DNA of 64,000 bases. It comes from Heliocidaris erythrogramma (Eukaryota; Echinodermata; Echinoidea; Camarodonta; Echinometridae). The stretch spans positions 45,375,049 through 45,439,048 of the forward strand of contig CM046856.1 in assembly GCA_025617745.1 (NCBI GenBank). Direction: 5' to 3'. The notes under the pieces were generated by a model, which saw nothing but the letters and a program-made list of their open reading frames with translations, had not been told where the DNA came from and searched no databases. The position numbers and the translations under genes are program-made. Below, piece by piece: positions 48,653 through 58,900 of this stretch. Position 1 is the first letter of the stretch. Every line of letters starts with the position of its first letter.

Positions 48653-48932
48653 TAATAATAATAATAATATTCCGTTCTTGTATAGCGCATAACACGTTAT
48701 GATACATACGTCTCTATGCGCTTCCAAAGGGTTTGGATATTATTACCCTGGCTTTAGCTCCGGCAGCCGTAATCAGCGCAAGTGCATTTCAAGGAATAAA
48801 TCCTGCGTGCTACCCATTTACTACACCTGGGTGGAGAGTGGCAAATGTGGATTAATGTCTTGTCAAAAGACACTAGTGCCGGGCTGAGATTCGAACACTC
48901 AACCCTTGGATTGAGAGTCAAGTAAGTCCTGA
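48653..48932 (-). mobile_element. tRNA-derived SINE, minus-strand copy
   Basis: Inverted relative of the copy at 36608-36892. From the (TAATAA)n tail at 48653 it runs through CGCTTCCAAAGGGTTTGGAT and CCACCTGGGTGGAGAG-like words to the complement of the B box (GAGATTCGAACACTC, 48888-48902). The head is intact enough to show both promoter boxes. Confidence 0.78.
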
Positions 48933-49753
48933 CTTATTCCACTTTTACCCCTAATATGAAAAGGGTATAAATTGCAAATCTAGTGGTGTTAATATATAGC
49001 AAAGTCAGCTGACAGTTAGATAATTTTTGTAGTAGATGCATGCCATAAGTAAGGATGGAATATAATTATACATTTGATCTACAGGAATACATGTATCTTA
49101 TCCATTATATCTGTTCCTTCCAGCTTTTCATAGTTTACATCCAGTTTGTAAGAGATATATGTATATTATTCATTACACAAAACAAAAACCAACCAACAAA
49201 CATATTTCAATAACTGAAGACTATTAGCAAATACCGACACTGAATGTAAGCTACATGTATGTATGTGTAATGAGCCATAAATAAACAGTAAGGCGTACAT
49301 CTAACAGAGTAATACATGTGTATAAAAATTGCATGATTTTTCATTGAAATATGTCTGTTGTGTATTCAAGAGTGATTAATAGAGTTCACTGCAATAGTGG
49401 AATATTCCAGTGAACCTGATGAAACCATAACAGGATGTTTATAGACAGAAAGTAGCTTGGTTTTCATAACTTCATGGATGGTAAATGGAGTAGGTATTTT
49501 GATTAACTTTTGTGACCGGATTAGAGCAATGATCTGTGCCAGTACATGTACCATGACGATCCAGATACATTTTTATTGCTATTGAATTATCCTTTGTCCA
49601 AAGGGAAAGAAATATTTTGCCATGTTGACAAAAGCAATTTAGCTGTTAACAGGATATCAGTCACAATAATACGGTGTTGGATTTCATTTAGCTTTCAGAC
49701 AAGATAAAAGGGTACAGAAATGTAATATCTTCTAATAGAGTAAACATAATCGT

Positions 49754-49822
49754 TAGATGAGCCAGAAGAATGTTACGTCGTATACTTTTACATAGAGTTA
49801 ACGCCCTTCTGGCTCTCAACAG
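49754..49822. repeat. Short hairpin element related to 15170-15254
   Basis: GATGAGCCAGAAGAATGTTAC pairs imperfectly with GTTAACGCCCTTCTGGCTCTC. The right half, GTTAACGCCCTTCTGGCTCT, differs in few positions from GTTAATGCCCTTCTGGATCT at 15231. Confidence 0.65.
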
Positions 49823-50804
49823 ACGATATACATACATGTATACACGTAATGTTGGGCACTTGTGTGATGTATACCATCAAGGGTTAGAGGTGGATGGTGT
49901 TTACTTCTTCTTGCATGACTGACCTACATGTACAACAAATGTACACCAATGGGTCGGTAAAGTGAGTTGACACTTATCTTGGTAAAGGTATAGTGTGAGT
50001 GTGCATTTTCTTTTTGTATCACTTGGTACCAGGATTAGTTATCACTCCTTGGTACCAGCTTCCCTAGGTATTGCATGACAGACTTCGGACTGACACATTC
50101 TGCAAGCCTTTGATGAAATCGTTGAATCTTGTGGCTAATATAAATATTTGTCAATTAAATATTTGTCAATCATGAAAGGCAAACAACATTTTGATCCAGA
50201 AAGTATTGAAATCCAATGATACATCTTTGACGAACCCATTAGGTCTGAACCCAATGAAATAGAATAGTGGCCGTCTTCTCTAGAATTACAGGCTGTACTG
50301 TGTTTATACACTTCCTGCATAACTGAAAAACACCGTTTATGATGGGGGTTCAAAGATAAATGGGGTTTATGAATCACTTTGTACTTTTAAGGCATTTTAG
50401 GGAAGATGAATTATTATATGATCTGTTGTAGGCTAGGATTGAAAGGTATCGGCAACTATCTGACACGTACGTCACATGAAAATATCTGATTAAACATTCT
50501 CTTTATGATGTCTATTAATAATCAAGGAAAACATGCAAGATACATTTTAGAAATCCATCTGGTTGGAGATGTACATTTTACATTTATATCCTCCAGGTTA
50601 TTGTTAAGTATACGCTAATCTAAATATAAAGATCTGTGTCCTTGTTATGAGTCTCTTGAGGTAGAAAAATAAGTTATATGAAACCTTAGAAGAATTGTTA
50701 CACAACATGCTGAAGGACAGTGGAGTACTACTAGAGTGTAATGGACATCACAGAAAATGGAAATTATTATTATGTATTTTAAGAAGGAAACATGACATGC
50801 AATT

Positions 50805-51046
50805 AAATGACCTTTTTCTTATTTTCCCTTGTATTAGGGTATGATACATCTGACGATAGCAACAAGAGAATATTATTTGTGAAGATGTCCATATGAAAAT
50901 GGAAAAGTTGTTGGGCACTTAAAATGACCTTTTTCTTATTTTCCCGTATATTAGGGTATGATACATCTGACGAAAGCAAAGAGAATATTATTAGGCCTAG
51001 ATGTATGTGTGAACATGTTCATATGAAAATGGAAAAGTTGTAGGGA
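50805..51046. repeat. Direct duplication, about 120-bp period
   Basis: AATGACCTTTTTCTTATTTT ... GGGTATGATACATCTGACGA ... ATATGAAAATGGAAAAGTTG occurs twice, starting at about 50807 and 50924, with a few substitutions and a short insertion. Confidence 0.85.
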
Positions 51047-53034
51047 TAGAGCGATGCTTACAGGCATCAGATGCTATTTGTCGTGGATACCAGAAAAAGA
51101 GTGGAAATAAGGTGGATGTTTAATTATGACAAATTAGTAGAAGGGAGACAAGTTGTCTTCTGATTGATAATATTAGACGTACATGTGCTGCCGCCAGATG
51201 TTTGGATACAATTCTTCTCTTTAATTTCAAGAGGGATTTAATAGTGAAGTTTACTGAACTGATGTCAAGAGAAGTCAAATGAAGAGCATAAGGAGGAGAG
51301 AGAAAAAAAGAAAAAAAGAAAGAATTGTAGAAAGATGGGAGTAGAGACTGGGAGAGAGAGGAGAGTGAGAAGGGATGGTGAGATAGAGCATTAAAGACAG
51401 AAAAAGACAGAGAGAGAGAGAGAGAGAGAACGTGTGTGAATGCTGGACCTGTACACCAAGAAACGAGTGCTCACTATCAGCCCCAGATGTTGATATAGTA
51501 TTCGTTATCATCCCAGCATGGTTTATATTAGGTGGGACTATGCCACATGCTTGTGACTCGGCAGGCGGCAGTCTGCCATTTGACATGCACATAGCGCTAC
51601 ATGTAGGCACTAATGAAACCATGTCGATGTATAAAGCAGGTCCCTCCAATGTGTATGGCAGGAGACAGGAGTACAGTCAGTGTCTAATGAGAGGAGGAAT
51701 CATATACATTTCAAAAAGGGAAATTTCTGTACTGTGCATCATTCCATCTGTTGACAGCTAAAGGGCATGATTTGAATATTAGTTTTGCGATGTCTGTATT
51801 AAAAAAGATGGAGCAATTAATGTTCCAGACTTTGGAACCTCAGAAAAATACCTATGAATTCATTTTCCTTCCTTTATATTTGAACTGTGCATTATGTTAA
51901 GTTACCTATATATCTACAATGGCTTCAGTTAAATGCAGTGATGATATTAAGACAAGATACATTTTATTTTTCAGTTGCATTAGTTTTTTTTTCCCAAATG
52001 TATATGTATCTGTGGAGAAAGACTTCTAACGCTACAGCAAGAAGGGTTTGAAAATGTGTCAACTTAATTTTGAGCTTAGTATTAATCGCTACTCTGTACA
52101 TATAAGAGATAGTGCGTAGGAGATTGTGGGTTTGTGATTGATTAAAGGACTTGCGACCGCTTCGGATCAATTTCAGCTCTTGATAAGACGCTGCCCTGGA
52201 TTGTTACCTTTAAGCAAGGGAGAGGAGCTACTATAAGAATTAATTACATTTTGCAAAGGGAGCGAGCTAAGACTTTAAGATTGTGATGCATCTGTGAATA
52301 GCCTTTCCTCGATATCTTATTGGTCACACGCTAATCTCACCCCATTTAAGGTAATTCTCTGTTCATACAAAACATACATGGAGATGATTTATGGGTATTC
52401 CCGCGTTTGGTGATTCAGCACTGCGTTTCGGGTAGTCACAGATGCTTAGGCTCAAACTAATAGCGGAATCTTCTCTGACCGATGTGGTAATTGTATCATT
52501 ACCTGCCCATTACGTGCACATTAGTGACAAATGAAGGAAAGGAGGCTGTGAAGAAAAGCCTTTTTTTCTTTAATGCGATCCCTCTTGATTTGCTATAGTG
52601 AATGTAAGATTGTTCATTTATGCTTCCCCAGAAACGCCTATTCAAAACGCACCTTTTTGTGAGTTTTACATCAGCGTTTTAAATGGGCGATTATACGAAA
52701 ATGACTGTGGACGCAACCGTGTTTTGAACTAAATTTGTAACAAAAGGCTCATTCTGGTCTGCAAAATATAAGCATAAACGCACCCTTAGAGAGAGAAAAA
52801 AGAGACAAAAAACAAAAAGTTGTTGAAAGCAATTGAAGAAAATAATTGCGTGGTATGGGAATAAGTGAAGAGACGTTCGTGAAATTAAAAGGGCGTCAAG
52901 CAGGCAAGAATAGAAGGAGATTGAGAAACATTCATGTAGAAAATTAATCTTTACTTCACACCTGCTTGAAGTGCAGATAATAATGCTAAGGTACTGGTCA
53001 GTTGTCCCTGAGTTTCTACAATTTTTTTGATTTA
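51047..53034. other. Inferred intron, no gene supported
   Basis: Contains a (GA)n microsatellite around 51409-51428. The frame 51432-51761 (109 codons) has no recognisable domain. No element ends. Confidence 0.4.
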
Positions 53035-53230
53035 TGCAGGTTTTTATTTCATCTCATTTTTCCATATACAAAACAATATGATTACAATGTACAGAATCAT
53101 GAAATGAAAAAGGAACCTACTGGAAAGCATAGCTTGTTTGTGTAGGTTCCCAAGAATAATTATAACATTAACATAATTATCTTTATAACATGGGAAATTG
53201 AAAGTGAAATACATATTTGAAAAAAAATAT
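53035..53230 (-). mobile_element. LINE 3' end fragment (minus orientation)
   Basis: Reverse-complement relative of 28781-28880: CATCTCATTTTTCCATATAC, CAAAACAATATGATTACAAT and AAAGCATAGCTTGTTTGTGT. The A-rich tail side faces 53035. Only the 3' part is present. Confidence 0.55.
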
Positions 53231-53980
53231 ATATATATACATATTTTTATACATATACATATGTATACACATACATTGGCATATTTCTCAAAATTACATA
53301 ATTAATCAAGTAGTCATGAATCCTGTATAAATTTTACTTGCAATAGCAGGGTACCAGCAGTCATGGAAAACCTGGACAAATCATGGAAATTTGAAAACAT
53401 ATTTCAAAGCCTGGATATGTCATAAAAAAGGCAGAACATTACTAAAAGTTATGGAAAAGTCATGGAAAATCACTATCACCCAAGAAAATATTGTCATATG
53501 AGTCTAGATAAAGTGCAATGGTTTAGCCATGTAGATACAGTGAAATTTAATCATTTGTTAGGAGAATGTAGATTCAATGAAGGAACCATATTTTGTATCG
53601 CTGAAAATCATTATCTGTTTGCTCAACTTCATATTCAGAGATATCTTCAATTACTTCACAAATAGTGGGTACCGGTACTACAAGGCACTTGGGTACGTAA
53701 GGTGTATGTATGTATGATGATGATAAAACCTTTTGTATTTTGTACCTTGCAATAGATAAAGGGGTTTTTCATTTATGTTTAATGTAAACAACACATGAAT
53801 TAATTGTGAAGTAATGACAAAGCAAGAAAAATACATTAAAAAACAATTTCCAGAAGATGAGATAACTGACATGATAAGGTTTAACTTAATTTACTATTCA
53901 TATCTGTGTCTATATTATCATTTTTAAAATAAGTTTGGAGGTGTACGAACTTACGAAGCAGTCTCGCTTCTGATCTTTCG

Positions 53981-54088
53981 ATGGACAAGGTAGAATTTTT
54001 CTCTCCGCGCTATGCTGCCAGAAGGCGCAAAGACGATGACGGAAGCTACATGTATAGAAACTTGGGAATGGATTATAAAAAGGAAAAG
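53981..54088 (+). CDS. Alternative first coding exon C (36 codons, phase 0)
   Basis: Starts at the ATG at 53981; an in-frame TAA at 53930-53932 precedes it with no other ATG between. The peptide starts MDKVEFFSPRYAARRRKDDD and ends NLGMDYKKEK, highly charged (basic cluster at residues 14-17, acidic 18-20) with no membrane segment. The exon ends GAA AAG/GTGAGC, a strong donor at 54089, in phase 0; unspliced, the frame stops six codons later. It lies 4.5 kb before the phase-0 acceptor at 58576, making it the closest of three candidate start exons. The family is unknown. The varied codons, low AT content compared with the flanks and clean donor make chance unlikely. Confidence 0.68.
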
Positions 54089-57000
54089 GTGAGCTTAATT
54101 CGATGAGAAAACGCACCTGCTCCTAAGCTACAAATTATTCAGAGTGTTGAATGTCTACCGAGCTTTGATGAGCAGTTCAGCAGCCGAGCTTGTTCTGGAG
54201 CTATAGGCTGATAATGGGATGTCACACTCCGTTTGGAATAGACTTCATTTGCTATACTGAATGTCTCATTAGCATTATTTTTGATGATGTGACTGCTCTG
54301 GCCTGGTTTACTCCAGGATATATTTTGGAAAGATACATGCATAGGATTGGGGTTGCATGCATAGCATTAGGGTTCGGGTCGTGAATGGGCTAAATTCAAA
54401 TTATAGTGTTTGATACATGTATGTAGTGTTGGATCCAAGCTTGAAGTTAAGCATTCTTTAAGTGTATGAATTCACTGCAGAGCATTGGTCGTCAGAGCTT
54501 GTGCTGTAAAAGCATTATTTTTATCAAGTAAATAGGGTCCCGACGTTTATTCATGCTATCAGTTGAACTCGGGAGTTGGGTTAATTCACAGGTTCAGTCT
54601 TCACTCATTTGCTTGCTCAGTAGCACTGATTTTTCCACTTCATGCACTTTGCATACAGGGTGACTTTAACAAGAGATGCCTCCTCACTTTCTTTGTGGTC
54701 TCTTGGAAACAAGTGACATTCAAAGTTGAATACTTATCCATTTTACAGAATTGCTTTAGAAAGTGAGTAATACTCGGTGGCTCTCAAGTTACTGGTTGGT
54801 TGTAATTGCCATGGCAGATTGTCTCAACAGTCTCTAAACAAAATGTCAGTCCCACTTACCAAATACCCGATCCACGTCCATGTAGCTTGTTACAGCTCCT
54901 TTGTATTACTGGTCTAATCACTACCTTAATGATCTTTCGAATTTTTGTAAAGACAAAACAAAACATTATCATACAGTAGAAAAGAAGAGGAAAAGCTGGT
55001 GTAAAGTAAATGGCCTTTCTGCTCATTTCAGTCAAACATTTATTGTAGCTATCCAGGAGTTAATTCACCGCTCACATTTGAGTTATTCTTTCATCGATAT
55101 CGTGACATGGCCATTACCATCCTAATCAATAATGCATGTTTCCGTCCATGACCAATATTGTGTATCACCTCCCCAAAATACCCTCAAGGTAGAAAGAGAC
55201 AGGTCCTCTTCTATTATTCTAGACCCATTGTGGATTGTGAGGCTTTTCATGTGCGTGACATCGCTTCAAGGGACAATTATATCATGAAGTTACCTGTGCT
55301 TTTATTTGGTATTTAAATTGGTTTTGATGGAATCGTTGCAAAGAGGGACAAAAAATTACGAAGGACATTGAGGAAAGCTGTTGAGAGTATATTTTTAATT
55401 AAATAGATTTTATGACGAAGATGAAGAGTATAGTCCTATGGACACTGGGGAGACTGTGCAATGAAAAACCAATTTATAATTTGGTAAGGCCCCAAAACTT
55501 TTGGCAAGTGTCAGACTGCATTGTACATGTACATGCATTTGCCAAACAGATTTAAAAGCTAGAGTAAAGCAAAAGATGGGGAGAAAAATTATTGTAATGT
55601 GCTAAAATTACTTATTTTGCTTCTAAAAAATATTTTACTCAATTTTGAAGACTATAATTCTTGTGCAATTCAACTACAGGAGAACACATTACAAAAACTT
55701 GAATTGATTTAAGTTTGTTATGTTGTATTAGTTTACATCATTCTGGCTTACGTCCTGTGCGTCATTTTGGCATGAATAGTGTGTAGCTACAGCATTTGAT
55801 AGTGTGCCAGTTATATGTATCATACATGCTAATTATTTGGAAGGGGGTCATTGAACAGAAAAGAGTCCCTGTGGGTGCGTTATGATGCTTAGCAAGCATG
55901 AATATTTTAGTGTTTCTTTATATTGACCATGCATCACAAGCATTCAACATAAGTGTATCAGTATTGTGCTCTTTCAGTATTTCCTGCTTTTCACTTGTAA
56001 TTTGGTCTTTTTCAGGCGACTGGATTAAAAAGCAATCCACAAGCATTATAGTTTCAAATGTACATGAGTTATTGAGCATGAAACGGATTTAAATGACATA
56101 AATGTTCAGAGAAAAATCAAAATTGGAAATCTGATAATCTATCATACCATACCATATTTAAATACCCATGCTCCTCATGTGCACAAGATAATGTTCATTA
56201 AACTATAAAGAAATGTTTTCAGGAACTCTGAAGAGAGGCAGAATTGCAGCACTAAATAGAAGAGCATCCATGCACAATCCTAGAGGAAAGAGTGAGTAAT
56301 TGTCATGGTTACTGCACTCCCATAGATTGACTTTTATAATGTTTGTGGGGCTCTTCACTTGCTCATAGATATATGAATATTTCTGGGGCATATTTCTGGG
56401 GCTCTTCATTTGTGACATCTTTGTGGAGAAATCAAGTGATCTTTGACCAAGCTTTTTGGCATATACCGACCAAGGAGTGTTACTGCAAGGTTCACATTAT
56501 ATGTGTCCACAAACTACTGATCTGGGCCTGATTGCTACATATAAGCAGCTCTAAACTATTTTACGTTGTCGTCGGTCCTGTTCACAATCTCATTTTGTTT
56601 ACGCCTTAATGTTCCTATTATGCACACCAGAGAGTTTGTGCCAGAGGTATCAGTTGCACTCTGCAGAACTTAATGGTTTATTTCTTATTGGGTGATGGGT
56701 ATTGAGATAATCAACCTTTTACCAAAAGGTTGTCTTCTCCATCTGACCACTCTGAGAGCACTGAAGCAAGAAACTGAAATGTCCTCTGTGGTGTTGTATT
56801 CCTTGCGATAATTCTAGCGATTCTGTATTTATCCAACTGTGGTCAGCGTCGACTGGCGGTTGTTGGGGTCCAGTTTCTTTGGTAATTGCATCTATGATCA
56901 CCTCTGTTGAACTGAGATGTATGATTGTATGGTTTTGCTGTGGCAACGTATGCTATCGATTGTGTCTGAGGCATCGCTTCTCTTGTTGCATTAGCTGTAT

Positions 57001-58390
57001 GCACTGTTCAAAGGTATCGGGTTGAACCTTTGCTGAAACAGCGGCCAAGAAACTTTGTAATCAATAAAATATATAGTTCAGTGCTCAAAGAATAAGGGCA
57101 TTATTTATGTAAAAGAATTGTATTGGAAATGATGTGATCATATGAGACCTCATTTCTAAAAGGTTTGGGGAATCGACTTCGTAGGCGAAGTGAAAAAAAC
57201 AGATCAGTGGAAGTTTGAGAAAAATTTAACACAGAATAAGAAAGTTGTGAAGTTTTAAAGTTGTGATCCATCGAATACAAACTGGCAACTTTCCCTTTCT
57301 AGCAGCGTTCTTTTTTTCTACAGCTAATATTATCTCTTAGACATATCCTTATGTTATGTTACTGGACACCTGATTATATGCCCCTGTCTTTGTTAGAGCT
57401 GTATTGCTTCATTATCAAACAATAGGAGGTACAAAACCAAATAGAGATGCTCGCAAGTAAAATCATAGCATTTCCTAAATGTGTTTAACTAATTACAGCT
57501 TGAATAATTCGCAACTGTATTATGCTCTGGTGGATTTTTGTCAGCCTTTCACTGATCGATTTCTTCAATGTTCGAACTTATATGAAAAATCAACTTCATA
57601 TCAGGATGGACCTTCTCCTTTATCTGGCTTCTAATGGCAACACATACTACAACTCACATAACAGGGCTTTTAAAAGAATGATTCATCCAGAACTAAAACT
57701 ACTATGTCCTTTGATTTATTGAGTACATCAACAAATGTCCTGGTTATTGAAGGTCCTTTATTTATAGCCAGTCCCAAGGATCCTTACATTGTTACTTTCT
57801 CCTATTCCTTTTAAAAGAACATGAAACAGCATTGGCACACATGTCACCGATTTGCAGAGCTTTAGTATGCAATAACTGTGATGAGGAAACATGACTGGTT
57901 ATGTAAGGGACAGGATGATTTATATGAAGAACTCTTCATTGACCCTCTGCAGTGCTCTTGCCCAATCGCCAGCTTGGCAGCCTCAACAACTGCCAAATTT
58001 GTTAGTCATTTATTACCAAACTTCTGGTGGTCATTTATGTTGGATTGTGCAAAATAAGCCAGGTCGTCATTACTACATGGTACAAATGAAAACAGAACCT
58101 CATTTTGTATGCCCACGCGCATATGTTTTGGTGCATGCGCAATTTGTTTTACATGTAAAATCATACTGGAGTGCGCATCGTGGTGTGCACACTGTGAAAG
58201 CGTATACAGTTCAATTGCACTCAGTGCAAATGACCTTTATCTGCACATGCACAAATTGTAACTACGAACTGGCTCATTCACACTGTTCATCTTTCCCTTG
58301 TATTTCATTTTCACTGCCTATTTCTAAGCCCCACCCCTCTCCGCTGTGGACAATTTCACTGCTTTACTCATGAGGGCTTACTCTATTACA
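54089..58390. other. Inferred intron before the common exon
   Basis: No supported exon or element ends. The longest open frame in the window (57891-58373, 160 codons) lies here; see rejected items. Confidence 0.5.
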
Positions 58391-58435
58391 TGTAAATACC
58401 AGTTATATTTTTATTTAGAATTTATATAGTTTTCT

Positions 58436-58575
58436 CTTGCTCTCTTTCCCTTTCTTTTTCTTTCCCTTTCTTTCCCTTTCTTTCCCTTTCTTTCCCTTTC
58501 TTTCCCTTTCTTTCCCTTTCTTTCCCTTTCTTTCCCTTTCTCCTTCTCTTTCTCTTTCTCTTTCTGTCTGTGCAG
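58436..58575 (+). repeat. (TTTCCCTTTC)n pyrimidine microsatellite at a splice acceptor
   Basis: About ten units of a 10-bp TTTCCCTTTC motif are followed by (CTTTCT)-like pyrimidines and end TCTGTCTGTGCAG at 58575. The strand is almost purely pyrimidine for about 140 bases and directly forms the polypyrimidine tract of the acceptor for the exon at 58576. Confidence 0.9.
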
Positions 58576-58654
58576 AAGATGGATGAATCAGATGTAGTGG
58601 TGGACCAGGGTAACTACCACAGTCTGAGGGAAGCAGATGAAAGTGAAATATCAG
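58576..58654 (+). CDS. Common internal exon (79 nt, phase 0 in, phase 1 out)
   Basis: Preceded by a long pyrimidine tract and CAG acceptor ending at 58575, and followed by TCA G/GTAAGA, a near-consensus donor at 58655. The frame reads KMDESDVVVDQ, then NYHSLREADESEIS; it is acidic and hydrophilic, suggesting a cytoplasmic or disordered segment near an N-terminus. It enters in phase 0, as required by each of the three upstream start exons, and leaves in phase 1. The Met at 58579 could also serve as a start for a transcript with a non-coding first exon. No domain is recognisable. Confidence 0.72.
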
Positions 58655-58837
58655 GTAAGAAGCATATACACGTAATTCATGTATTCTAGTGTTTACTGTC
58701 TATTTGAAATTTTTTTTTTTCATTGGTAATTATTTACAACTAATGAATTTACAAATAGAGATAATCACAAGAGATTAAAGAATTTGCTCAAATAACAATG
58801 TTATAGGATAAAAGTATTAAACCAATATTATTTACAG

Positions 58838-58900
58838 AGGTTGAGCTGGAGGAATATCAGAGAGAGAGAGGGAAAACTCCTGAGGTTGCCCAACTATTTG
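58838..58900 (+). CDS. Next exon (63 nt, phase 1 to phase 1)
   Basis: TTATTTACAG at 58828-58837 is a plausible acceptor. Joined in phase 1 to the preceding exon the frame gives EVELEEYQRERGKTPEVAQL before TTT G/GTAATT, a weaker donor at 58901. The length is a multiple of three, so it could be skipped without a frame change. The acidic, helical-looking sequence continues the character of the previous exon. If not spliced at 58901, translation stops two codons later. The rest of the protein is expected beyond the window; no exon further along could be supported. Confidence 0.55.

Noticed and set aside
57891..58373. Longest open frame in the window, 160 codons on plus
   Set aside because: The peptide has no recognisable domain, is rich in His, Cys and Tyr without pattern, and has no convincing splice or start context. 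In 64 kb of six-frame sequence one such frame can arise by chance.
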